A stretch of DNA of 64,000 nucleotides, from the NCBI GenBank assembly GCA_937996795.1, contig CALKUH010000032.1, forward strand, positions 1 to 64,000. The letters run 5' to 3'. Source of the stretch: an uncultured Verrucomicrobiota bacterium. GTDB lineage: Bacteria > Verrucomicrobiota > Kiritimatiellia > CAIVKH01. Under the pieces are notes generated by a model. The model worked only from the letters and a program-made list of their open reading frames with translations, was not told the origin of the DNA and did not search any database. Positions 16,672 to 24,937 of this stretch are shown piece after piece. The position numbers and the translations under genes are program-made. Every line of letters begins with the position of its first letter. Position 1 is the stretch's first letter.

Positions 16672-17790
16672 ATGGCGGAACCCACCAGCTCTCCAGAACC
16701 GACACCGCCGGAACGGCCCGAAGGGGCGAAACCGGGCGACGCATTCTCCCCCGATGAATTGCGCGCGATCACGCAGGAGGTGTCGTCGCTGTATCCGCCG
16801 CCGCGCCTCGGCACGGAACTCGTCCTGCTGGAAGTGAACCCGCACCGCGCCCATGCCTACTGGAACGTGGACGTGGAGGATTTCCAGGCCGCCGCCCGCG
16901 AGACGGGCCTCGACGGTCCCCCGATGATCCTGCGCCTGTACGACGTGACCGGGGTTGCCCACGATGCGCAGCAGGCGCACTCCTATTTCGATCTCCAGGT
17001 CCAGGGCCTGCAGGGACACTGGTACGTTGATTTGTGGAAAGACGGTCGCTGCTATGTCGCTGAACTCGGGTTGCGACGCCCTTCCGGCGGCTTGGTTCCG
17101 CTCGCGCGTTCAAACGCCGTCTCCACGCCGCCTGCGTCCGAATCGGCGCTTTACGACACGACCGCGCTTGATGTCGCGGGCGCGCACGCCGCGAATCTGC
17201 GTATGGCGGACGAGGCTGTTGAGCCCGATGCGCCGCCAGCGCCTGCCGCGGAGGAACCCGCGCCTGTCGGAGTGGCCATTCAGGCGCCCGTCGAGTCGCG
17301 CGCCGTTCCGCCGGCTGATGCGCCGCGACTGCATCCGATGCCCCCGGCCGATCCGACCGCTCCGGTGGCGCCCGAGGCGCCGTACCACGACTGGCCGAGC
17401 GCGGAGGAGTTGTCCCGCCATGTGCCGGACACCTCCGGCGCCGCGCCGGAACTGCCGCCCGCCCCCGCGCCGTCGGCGGAGGCCGGACCGGCGCCCGCGC
17501 AGCCGGCCCCCGAGCCCGATCGGACGCCGCCTCCCGCGCCGCCCGCCTCGCTCCCGCTGGAACACTACGTGTCGCTGTCCAGTTTTGAAAACGGACGCGC
17601 ACAGGTCGCCTTGGAGGTCAACGTCGAGTTGCACATTTACGGCCGCGCCAAGCCCGGCACGCAGGTCTCGTTCTACGGACAGCCGGTGGCGCTGCAACCC
17701 GACGGCTCCTTCTCCATCCGCAAACCGCTGCCCCACGGCGCCGTCGTCCTCCCGCTGCTCGCGGTGGAGCCGCCCCCGGCGCAGTCGTGA
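16672..17790 (+). CDS. DUF4912 domain protein
   Basis: A 372-residue protein with the DUF4912 domain at about 35-150 (LYPPPRLGTELVLLEVNPHRAHAYWNV, ILRLYDVTG, HWYVDLWKDGRCYVAELG). A long Pro/Ala/Glu-rich linker covers about 150-285, and a second small beta-rich segment closes the protein (ELHIYGRAKPGTQVSFYGQPVALQPDGSF). DUF4912 proteins typically lie next to GH57 branching enzymes, as here, and have been suggested to relate to glucan binding; I regard the function as unknown. Its stop overlaps a possible GTG start of the next gene (GTGA), so the two are translationally coupled. Confidence 0.82.
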   Translation: MAEPTSSPEPTPPERPEGAKPGDAFSPDELRAITQEVSSLYPPPRLGTELVLLEVNPHRAHAYWNVDVEDFQAAARETGLDGPPMILRLYDVTGVAHDAQQAHSYFDLQVQGLQGHWYVDLWKDGRCYVAELGLRRPSGGLVPLARSNAVSTPPASESALYDTTALDVAGAHAANLRMADEAVEPDAPPAPAAEEPAPVGVAIQAPVESRAVPPADAPRLHPMPPADPTAPVAPEAPYHDWPSAEELSRHVPDTSGAAPELPPAPAPSAEAGPAPAQPAPEPDRTPPPAPPASLPLEHYVSLSSFENGRAQVALEVNVELHIYGRAKPGTQVSFYGQPVALQPDGSFSIRKPLPHGAVVLPLLAVEPPPAQS

Positions 17791-17795
17791 GTGCC

Positions 17796-19430
17796 ATGCC
17801 GCGCGGGTACCTGAGCCTCGTCCTCCACGGACACCTGCCGTATGTCCGGCACCCGGAATACGAGGAATTCTTCGAGGAGCGCTGGCTGTTCGAGGCGATC
17901 ACGGAGTGCTACGTGCCGCTGGTGAAGGTGTGCGACGGCCTGCTGGCCGACGGCATCCCGTTCCGCTTCGCGCTCTCGCTGTCGCCGACGCTGTGCGCGA
18001 TGCTGCAGGATGACCTGCTGCAGCGGCGCTACCTGAAGCACCTCGAAAAACTGATCGAGCTTTCGCACAAGGAAGTCGCCCGCACGGCGGCGGACCCCAG
18101 GCGCAACGCGCTCGCCGTTTACTACCGCGACTGGTTCCTGGACACCGTCCGCATCTACGACGCGCGCCACGGGCGCGATCTCGTCAAGGCCTTCCGCCGC
18201 TTCCAGGAGGCCGGCGCGCTCGAGCTGTTCACGACCAGCGCGACGCACGGCTACCTGCCGCTGTTGAAGACGCATCCGGAGGCCGTCGAGGCGCAGGTCC
18301 GCATCGGCGCGGAAAGCTACCGCCGCTGTTTCGGGCGCGCCGCGCGCGGGATCTGGGTCCCCGAATGCGCCTACTATCCCGGCCTCGAGCAGGTGCTCGG
18401 CGACCACGGGTTCCGCTACTTCTTCGTCGACGCGCACGGCATCCTCAATGCCAGCGTGCGCCCGCGCCACGGCGTGTTCGCGCCGCTCGCGTGCGCCAAC
18501 GGCGTCGCGGCCTTCGGGCGCGATCCCGAATCCTCGCGCCAGGTGTGGAGTTCGCACGAAGGCTATCCGGGCGACTTTGACTACCGCGATTTCTACCGCG
18601 ACCTCGGGTTCGACGCGGACTTCGAATACATCAAACCCTACATCCTCGACGGGAAAACGCGCATCCTGACCGGCATCAAATACCACCGCGTCACCGGGCG
18701 CGACGCGCCGAAGGAGCTGTACGATCCGAAGATCGCGCGCGACAAGGCCGCGCTGCACGCGGGGCACTTCCTCGAATGCCGCCAGAAACAAGTCGCGTGG
18801 CATGCGGAACGCATGGACCGCCCGCCGCTGGTCGTGTCGCCCTACGACGCCGAGCTGTTCGGGCACTGGTGGTTCGAGGGGCCGCAGTTCATCGACTTCC
18901 TCATCCGCAAGGCCGTCTTCGACCAGCAGGACGTGGAGCTCGTCACGCCCGGCGATTACCTCGACCGCCACCCGGTGCTGCAACAGGCCACGCCCTCCGC
19001 CTCAAGCTGGGGCTGGCAGGGCTACAACGAGTGCTGGCTCAGCGGGTGCAATGAATGGATCTATCCCGAGCTGCACCGCGCCGCGGGCGTGATGGTGGAG
19101 CTCGCCACGGCGTTCCGCGCCGAGCCGTCCGGCTCCATGCGCGAACGCCTGCTCAACCAGGCCCTGCGCTCGCTGCTGCTGGCGCAGTCGTCCGACTGGC
19201 CGTTCATCATGAAATGCGGCACCGCGGTGGACTACGCCAACAAGCGCGTGCGCGACCAGCTCGCCCGGTTCCACTACCTGTGCGACGCCGTCCGCAAAAA
19301 CGACATCGACCCGCGCAAGCTCGAGGCGCTGGAGCATATGGATCAGATCTTTCCCTTCGCCGACTTCCGCTGCTACGCCGCCGCCGCGCAGCAACCGGCC
19401 ACCGCGGAAACCAACACCCTGTCCGCGTGA
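17796..19430 (+). CDS. GH57-type 1,4-alpha-glucan branching enzyme (DUF1957)
   Basis: A 544-residue GH57 branching enzyme. It starts with the family pattern GYLSLVLHGHLPYVRHPEYEEFFEERWLFEAITECY. Glu190 in GIWVPECAYYPG and Asp351 in SPYDAELFGHWWFEG correspond to the nucleophile and acid/base residues known for the Thermus thermophilus enzyme. The C-terminal DUF1957 part includes QSSDWPFIMKCGTAVDYA. An upstream GTG at 17787 overlaps the DUF4912 stop and is an alternative start. This gives the locus two unrelated branching enzymes (GH13 and GH57), a combination seen in several deep bacterial lineages. Confidence 0.88.
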   Translation: MPRGYLSLVLHGHLPYVRHPEYEEFFEERWLFEAITECYVPLVKVCDGLLADGIPFRFALSLSPTLCAMLQDDLLQRRYLKHLEKLIELSHKEVARTAADPRRNALAVYYRDWFLDTVRIYDARHGRDLVKAFRRFQEAGALELFTTSATHGYLPLLKTHPEAVEAQVRIGAESYRRCFGRAARGIWVPECAYYPGLEQVLGDHGFRYFFVDAHGILNASVRPRHGVFAPLACANGVAAFGRDPESSRQVWSSHEGYPGDFDYRDFYRDLGFDADFEYIKPYILDGKTRILTGIKYHRVTGRDAPKELYDPKIARDKAALHAGHFLECRQKQVAWHAERMDRPPLVVSPYDAELFGHWWFEGPQFIDFLIRKAVFDQQDVELVTPGDYLDRHPVLQQATPSASSWGWQGYNECWLSGCNEWIYPELHRAAGVMVELATAFRAEPSGSMRERLLNQALRSLLLAQSSDWPFIMKCGTAVDYANKRVRDQLARFHYLCDAVRKNDIDPRKLEALEHMDQIFPFADFRCYAAAAQQPATAETNTLSA

Positions 19431-19503
19431 GCAACCCGCGGAACTCTCCGCTTGCGCGGCGCCAGGTGAATCGTTAGCTTCGGCCCCCGTTCCCCGCCGC
19501 CGT

Positions 19504-19593
<90 letters not shown>

Positions 19594-19710
19594 TCCTTCG
19601 CTCTACAGCCGCTGACGGGCTTGAGCTACTTACGCAGCCGCAGGGCGTGGCCGGGCCATGTTTTACGTCTATCGCATTCAAGACCCGCACGCCGCTGGAC
19701 GATCCTTGAC

Positions 19711-19739
19711 TTGGTAACGGCGTCCCTCTGCGGTATAGT
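19711..19739 (+). promoter_or_regulatory. Promoter of the secreted low-complexity gene, probably leaderless
   Basis: TTGGTA at 19711-19716, a 17-base spacer and TATAGT at 19734-19739, six bases before the ATG at 19746. Transcription would start at or beside the start codon. The gene has no Shine-Dalgarno sequence, which agrees with a leaderless message. Confidence 0.55.
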
Positions 19740-19745
19740 CCACGC

Positions 19746-20801
19746 ATGAACCGTTGGGTCACGTTGGGTGTGGTGCTGTGCCTGCTGCCGGCCGGCCGGG
19801 CGGGCGCGCAGGCGGAGCCGCGGCGTCCGCGGCCGCCGCCGGATTACAGTTCGCGCGTGAACCTGCACGAAACGCCGATCTCCGTCGCCCCGCCCATCCC
19901 GGAGGCGCGGCCCGAAGACACGCTTCCGCCCGGCGCGCTGAATGCCGCGCCGCCCGAACTGGGACGTCCGGCCCCGCTTTCCGTCCAGCCCGCGCCGCGC
20001 CCCGACCTGGCGCCGGACCGCGGCGCGCTCAACCGATCCCGCGATGCGCGGACCGGGCAGCCGGATGCCTCGACGCCCTCGGGGTGGGGCTGGCTGGCGG
20101 ATGAGGTGGCGACCAATCGCGCCAAACGCATCGCCGCGGACCAGCGCGCCGCGCGCGAGGCGGCGGCGGAGGAAGCCGATCCCTACGCGGAATTCATCGA
20201 CGAAATGATCGCGCCCGTCACCAACCAGGAGCGCTCCGCGCAGTCCACCCGCGCGCGGCCCGATGCGGAACGCGGCGCGCAGGAACGCCCGACGTTCCAG
20301 CCGGTGCTCGGGTGGGGCAGCGACTGGGGCGACGGGTCGGCCAGCCTCGTGGACCTCACCGCCGTCACCGCCGCGCGCGATGTGGAGGAGCGTGCCGCGC
20401 GTTCGCGCGAGCGCGAGGAGTCCGCGCCGCCGGCGCAGCGCCTGATCGCGCCCAATGCTCCTGTGTACCAGGAACACGCGCGGGAGGAGCCGGTGGATGA
20501 GCGCGAAGAGCGCAACGCATCGCGCGGGTTCAAGGGCGCCGAAGCCTCCGGCCTCTGGGACACACGGGCCGCGTCAACGGCCGGCACGGAACCGGGCCGC
20601 ATGCCGGCGTCCGCATTCGGTGAACCCGCCGTCGCGGGCACCACCTTTTCGCCGTTCGAGATTCGCCCCGCCGAGTCGCTGTCGCTCGCTCCGGTGGCGG
20701 TGCCGCCGGTCGCCGCGCCCACCGCGGAATCCCCGTCGATGTCCCTCGGCGGCATGGGGTCCGAGTCCGAGCGCGCTGCGCCCAAAACGTTGCCGTGGTA
20801 G
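19746..20801 (+). CDS. Secreted Pro/Arg/Glu-rich protein of unknown function
   Basis: A 351-residue protein with a clear signal peptide (residues 1-22, LGVVLCLLPAGRAGAQA). The rest is low in hydrophobic residues, rich in Pro, Arg, Ala and Glu, and probably largely disordered. Short sections such as YAEFIDEMIAPVTNQERSAQ and FQPVLGWGSDWGDGSASLVDL are more ordered-looking. I recognise no domain. It lies between a tRNA gene and the convergent purQ. Its export signal and likely promoter make it a real gene, but no function can be given. Confidence 0.65.
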   Translation: MNRWVTLGVVLCLLPAGRAGAQAEPRRPRPPPDYSSRVNLHETPISVAPPIPEARPEDTLPPGALNAAPPELGRPAPLSVQPAPRPDLAPDRGALNRSRDARTGQPDASTPSGWGWLADEVATNRAKRIAADQRAAREAAAEEADPYAEFIDEMIAPVTNQERSAQSTRARPDAERGAQERPTFQPVLGWGSDWGDGSASLVDLTAVTAARDVEERAARSREREESAPPAQRLIAPNAPVYQEHAREEPVDEREERNASRGFKGAEASGLWDTRAASTAGTEPGRMPASAFGEPAVAGTTFSPFEIRPAESLSLAPVAVPPVAAPTAESPSMSLGGMGSESERAAPKTLPW

Positions 20802-20845
20802 CACGGAGGAGGGAGGAATTCCCCCGACACTCGCCCGCGTCCCTC

Positions 20846-21646
20846 CTACGCGCCGCGCAGGTATTCGACAGCGTTGGTGAAAAAGGACAGGCCCGCGCCG
20901 TGTTCCGGCAGCTCGCCGCGCACTTTCTGGACATCCCAGTGCGGATGGTTCTCAGGGAACAGGTACGCCTCGGGGTGGGGCATCAGCCCGAACACGCGCC
21001 CCGTCGGGTCGCACAGCCCGGCGATCGCCTTCACCGATCCGTTGGGGTTGTGCGGGAATTTTTGCGTCGCCTTGCCCGTCGCGGGATCGATGTAGCGGCA
21101 CGGCGCGAGTTTTTTGCGCTCAATCCGGCTCAGCACCGCGCGCGACGCGGTGAAGACGCGGCCCTCGCCATGCCGGATCGGCAGGTCCATCTGCGTCAGG
21201 CCTTTCGTAAAAATGCACGGGCTGTCCGGCTCGAAGCGCAGGCGCACCCAGAAGTTTTGGAAATGACCGCAGTCGTTCTGCTGCAGCGAAACGGTCGGCG
21301 TAAAATAATCGCCGTCGAGCCCCGGCAGCAGGCCCAGCTTGGCCAGGATCTGGAACCCGTTGCACACGCCCAGCACGATGCGGCCCCGGTCGAGGAACGC
21401 CTGCACCTCGTCGCGCAACTGCGTGCGCACGCGGTTCGCGTACACCAGGCCCGAGCCCAGGTGGTCGCCGAACGAAAAGCCGCCAATCACCATCAGCCCC
21501 GCCGCCTCGCGCAACAGTGCGGGGGTTTCCACCACGTCGTTCAAATGCGCCAGCCGCGGCTCGGCGCCCGCCAGCCGCCACGCGTGCGCCGACTCCGCCT
21601 CGCAGTTCAGTCCGTAGCCGGTGAGGATGAGGATGGGGGGATTCAT
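20846..21646 (-). CDS. purQ: Phosphoribosylformylglycinamidine synthase, glutaminase subunit
   Basis: A 266-residue class I glutamine amidotransferase that supplies ammonia to PurL in purine synthesis step four. The nucleophile elbow is GVCNGFQ (Cys near residue 94), and the catalytic His-Glu pair is in LMPHPEAYLFPENHP near residues 223-237. GGFSFGDHLGSGLVYANR is the typical PurQ segment. It is somewhat longer than the roughly 225-residue Bacillus-type PurQ. It lies downstream of purL on the same strand, with 140 bases of nested repeats between them. Confidence 0.95.
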   Translation of the reverse strand: MNPPILILTGYGLNCEAESAHAWRLAGAEPRLAHLNDVVETPALLREAAGLMVIGGFSFGDHLGSGLVYANRVRTQLRDEVQAFLDRGRIVLGVCNGFQILAKLGLLPGLDGDYFTPTVSLQQNDCGHFQNFWVRLRFEPDSPCIFTKGLTQMDLPIRHGEGRVFTASRAVLSRIERKKLAPCRYIDPATGKATQKFPHNPNGSVKAIAGLCDPTGRVFGLMPHPEAYLFPENHPHWDVQKVRGELPEHGAGLSFFTNAVEYLRGA

Positions 21647-21666
21647 GGGGAGTCGAGGGGAAGAAG

Positions 21667-21788
21667 GTGTCGGGTGTCGGGTGTCGGGGAGGGAGGGAGG
21701 CGGCTCCCAAGAAAGTTATTACAGACGTTGTAAGTGCTATAAATCATTTTTACAGACGTTGAAAATTCCTCGCCGACACCCGACACCT
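21667..21788. repeat. Inverted GGTGTCG array enclosing a paired 18-nt motif
   Basis: The left arm (21667-21690) is three perfect copies of GGTGTCG plus GGG. The right arm (21773-21788) is the reverse complement of about two copies. Between them lies the paired motif at 21717-21765. The right arm runs into the purL stop codon. This is the only locus where the array clearly brackets the pair. Confidence 0.85.
21717..21765 (+). repeat. Paired 18-nt motif, copies 31 nt apart
   Basis: TTATTACAGACGTTGTAA at 21717-21734 and TTTTTACAGACGTTGAAA at 21748-21765. Both match the 6700/6732 copies closely and share the ACAGACGTTG core. Start-to-start distance is 31 bases. Confidence 0.88.
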
Positions 21789-24762
21789 ACAATCCCTGTT
21801 TGAAGGCCTTCCTCATTTTCTCAAGGGGCAGTTCGACCACAGGGCGCCCGAAGAAAGTCACATGGAGTTCCGGCGCGGCCTCGACCGTGCCGACGCGCGC
21901 GCAGGGCAGGCCGCGGAACACGGCCTCCAGCTCCGCCACGCGCTCCGGCGCACAGGTGACGACGAACCGGCTGTTGCTTTCGGCGAACAGCAGCGCGTCG
22001 AGGTCGGCGCCCTGTTCCGGCACGCGCTCCAGCTCGATCCGCGCGCCGAGCTCGCCGCCCAGCGCGGAAAGCGAGAAGGCCACGGCGAGCCCGCCGAGCG
22101 TCGGCGTGTGGCATGACCGCAGCAGCCCGCGCACCTGCGCCTCGTTCAGCGCGTGGTACAGCGACTTCGCGCCCTCGATGTCGAGCGAGGGCGGCGCGCC
22201 GCCGACCCGGTGCGGCTGGCCCGCGGCCTTCGCGCGCAGGCGGTGGTATTCCGAGCCGCCGAGTTCATCCTTCGTGAGGCCGAGCACGAAAATCGCGTCG
22301 CCCTCGCGCTTGAACGGCATCGTCACCGCCTGCCGCACGTCGTCGATCTTGCCGAGCGTCGAGAAGAGCAGGGTGGGCGGGATCGATATCTTGCGCCCGC
22401 CGCGCACCGAGTCGTTCTTCATGCTGTCCTTGCCGCTCACCAGCGGCACGCCGTACGCGGTGCACACGTCGTAGAGCGCCTGGTTCGCGCGCACGAGCTG
22501 CGCCATCTTGTACGGGCCGTCGGGCGTTTTCTCGGACAGCACCGGGTCGGGCCAGCAGAAGTTGTCGAGGCCGGCGATGCGATCCCAGCGGCCGCCGACG
22601 CTGACGATGCGGCGCACGCCCTCGTCCACCACCGACGCGGCCATCGCGTAGGTGTCGAGGTCGGACAGGAACGGGTTCACGCCCTCGGCGATCACGATGC
22701 CCTCGCGGCTGCCGTACTCCACGCGCATCACCGTCGCGTCGCTGGGCATGTCGCTGCGCACGCCGACAAACGGCTTCACGACGCTGAGGCCCTTCACCTC
22801 GCCGTCGTAAATGCGGCTCTTCTCCTCCTTCGAGCAGACGTTGAGCGCGCCGAGCAGCTTCACGAGCCAGCGCGAGCGGTCCCCGGCGCGCAGCGCGCGC
22901 GGCGCGGGCACGCGCGGCGGCGCCCACACGGCGGGAATCTCCAGCTTCGGGCAGCCGTCGTGCAGGAAGTCGAGGCCCAGCGCGCCGCAGAGGCGGTCGC
23001 GATGCCACACGCGCAGGACGCCGGTGTCGGTGAACGTGCCGACCTTCGCGACCTCCACGTCGCGCCGCTTCGCCAGCGCCGCGAACGCGTCCCACTGCGC
23101 CGGCGGCACCGCGAGCGTCATGCGCTCCTGCGCCTCGGACAGGAAAATCTCCCACGGCTGCAAGCCCTCGTACTTGAGCGGGGCGTCGGTCAAATCCACC
23201 TCCGCGCCGCCGCTCAGCCGGCACATCTCGCCGATGGAGCTGCTCAAGCCGCCCGCGCCGTTGTCGGTCAGCGCGCGGAACAGGCCGAGGTCGCGCGCTT
23301 CGATGAGGAACTCGTACATCTTGCGCTGCGTGATCGGGTCGCCGATCTGCACCGCCTGCGCGGGCGATTCCTGTCGCAGCTCCTCCGAGGAGAACGTCGC
23401 GCCGTGGATGCCGTCCTTGCCGACGCGCCCGCCCGCCTGCACGATGAAGTCGCCGGGGACCACTTCCTTGCGCTCCGACGGCCCGCCGCCGACGGTGACC
23501 GGCAGCTTGCCGACCGTGCCGCAGAACACGAGCGGCTTGCCGAGGAACCGGTCGTCAAACCGCTCCCAGCCGCGCGCCCACGGGATGCCGCTCTGGTTGC
23601 CGCCGTCGATCACGCCGTGGTGCACGCCGTCGCGGATGCGGCGCGGGTGCATGAGCCCGCGCGGCAGCTCGCCGTCGTAGAAGGGCGAGCCGAAGCAGTA
23701 GCCCCACGTGTTGCACAGCATCTCGCCGCCGACGCCGGTGCCCATGGCGTCGCGGTTCACGCCGACGATGCCGGTGATCGCGCCGCCGTACGGGTCCAGC
23801 GCGGACGGGCTGTTGTGCGTCTCTACCTTGAAGAGGACGTGCCAGCGCTCGTTGAACTTCACCACGCCCGCGTTGTCGCTGAACACCGACACGAGCCAGT
23901 CGATCCGCTTCGCGACCTCCTCGGTCGTCGCCTTGATAAACGTCTTGAACAGCGAGTCGATCACGCGCGTCGCGCCCGTCTCGTCGGTGTACTGCACGCG
24001 TGCGGCGAAAATCTTGTGTTTGCAGTGCTCGCTCCACGTCTGCGCGATGCACTCCAGTTCGAGGTCCGTCGGCTGCGCGGGCAACCCGGCCTTCGCGCGC
24101 GCCGCCCGCACGTCGTCGCGCCGGTAGTAGTCGCGGATCGCGTGCATCTCCTCCAGCGTCAGCGAGAGGATGCCGTCGCGGCTGATTTTCATCAGCGCGT
24201 TATCGTCCACCTCGAGGTCGAACGTCCGCACCTGCGGCTCGCTCGCGTCGTGCATCGCCGGCGGCTCGGTGTTCACCGGGGCCAACGCCCATTCGCCGGG
24301 CGCATACACGCGCACCGTCTGGATCAGCGGGTTGGCCAGCAGCTCGCGCGCGATGCGGTCCGCCTGTTCGCGGTCCAGCGCGCCGGACAGGAAATACTGG
24401 GTGGCCGTGTAGACGTCCTCATATTCGCCCAGCGCCCGCCCGAGCACATCCTGCACCACCGTGCGCGTCGTGCGCCCGACGTTGTCGGTCACGCCGGGCT
24501 TGAAACCGATCTCGACCAGCCACGCGAACGACGCCGGCGCGGGCAGGCGGTTCATCGCGGTGTCCTGCGTCACCGGGTCGGCGATCGCCGCCGCCACCGT
24601 GCGCGCCTCCGCGTCCGCCAGCGGCGCGTCCACCAGGAACACGTCGCGCGTCGCGCACGCCGTCACCGGGACATGCAGGTAGGCGTGGGCCTGCCGCGCG
24701 ACCCCCGCGCCCCGCGGGTCCGGCACGCCGTCCTTGAGTCCAACCTCGATGCGAATCGCCAT
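21787..24762 (-). CDS. purL: Phosphoribosylformylglycinamidine synthase, PurS-like domains fused to PurL
   Basis: A 991-residue enzyme for ATP-dependent amidation of FGAR. The first 160 residues look like two PurS-like domains in tandem (IRIEVGLKDGVPDPRGAGV and LVEIGFKPGVTDNVGRTTRTVVQDVLG), whereas PurS is usually a separate 80-residue protein. The PurL part follows, with CIAQTWSEHCKHKIFAA, FKVETHNSPSALDPYGGA, MGTGVGGEMLCNTWG and LVSGKDSMKND. The glutaminase domain is absent and is supplied by the adjacent purQ. The start at MAIRIEV is chosen because PurS domains begin there; an upstream ATG at 24801 would add 13 residues. The stop lies inside the GGTGTCG array. Confidence 0.93.
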   Translation of the reverse strand: MAIRIEVGLKDGVPDPRGAGVARQAHAYLHVPVTACATRDVFLVDAPLADAEARTVAAAIADPVTQDTAMNRLPAPASFAWLVEIGFKPGVTDNVGRTTRTVVQDVLGRALGEYEDVYTATQYFLSGALDREQADRIARELLANPLIQTVRVYAPGEWALAPVNTEPPAMHDASEPQVRTFDLEVDDNALMKISRDGILSLTLEEMHAIRDYYRRDDVRAARAKAGLPAQPTDLELECIAQTWSEHCKHKIFAARVQYTDETGATRVIDSLFKTFIKATTEEVAKRIDWLVSVFSDNAGVVKFNERWHVLFKVETHNSPSALDPYGGAITGIVGVNRDAMGTGVGGEMLCNTWGYCFGSPFYDGELPRGLMHPRRIRDGVHHGVIDGGNQSGIPWARGWERFDDRFLGKPLVFCGTVGKLPVTVGGGPSERKEVVPGDFIVQAGGRVGKDGIHGATFSSEELRQESPAQAVQIGDPITQRKMYEFLIEARDLGLFRALTDNGAGGLSSSIGEMCRLSGGAEVDLTDAPLKYEGLQPWEIFLSEAQERMTLAVPPAQWDAFAALAKRRDVEVAKVGTFTDTGVLRVWHRDRLCGALGLDFLHDGCPKLEIPAVWAPPRVPAPRALRAGDRSRWLVKLLGALNVCSKEEKSRIYDGEVKGLSVVKPFVGVRSDMPSDATVMRVEYGSREGIVIAEGVNPFLSDLDTYAMAASVVDEGVRRIVSVGGRWDRIAGLDNFCWPDPVLSEKTPDGPYKMAQLVRANQALYDVCTAYGVPLVSGKDSMKNDSVRGGRKISIPPTLLFSTLGKIDDVRQAVTMPFKREGDAIFVLGLTKDELGGSEYHRLRAKAAGQPHRVGGAPPSLDIEGAKSLYHALNEAQVRGLLRSCHTPTLGGLAVAFSLSALGGELGARIELERVPEQGADLDALLFAESNSRFVVTCAPERVAELEAVFRGLPCARVGTVEAAPELHVTFFGRPVVELPLEKMRKAFKQGL

Positions 24763-24815
24763 AGCGCGTGCTGTTGTGGCGAAGACCGGCGCGAAGGTCA
24801 CGGAGAAAATGAGTG

Positions 24816-24924
24816 GGTGTCGGGCAGGGGGAGCAGGTGCCGGGTTTCGGGTGTCGGTGAAAAAACAATTCTACCGATTATCGTCCATATTTGTCATCCT
24901 CCCCGAAACCTGAAACCCGACACC
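24816..24924. repeat. Inverted GGTGTCR/GGTTTCR array between divergent genes
   Basis: The left arm carries GGTGTCGGG, GGTGCCG, GGTTTCG and GGTGTCGG up to 24857. The right arm (24902-24924) is the reverse complement of GGTGTCG, GGTTTCA, GGTTTCGG. The 45-base centre is AT-rich and could hold promoters for purL (minus) or the kinase gene (plus); no consensus was picked out. Confidence 0.8.
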
Positions 24925-24937
24925 CTCTTCCCCCTCC

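Noticed and set aside
19706..19739. TTGACT at 19706 as -35 for TATAGT at 19734
   Set aside because: The spacer would be 22 bases. TTGGTA at 19711 with a 17-base spacer fits better.
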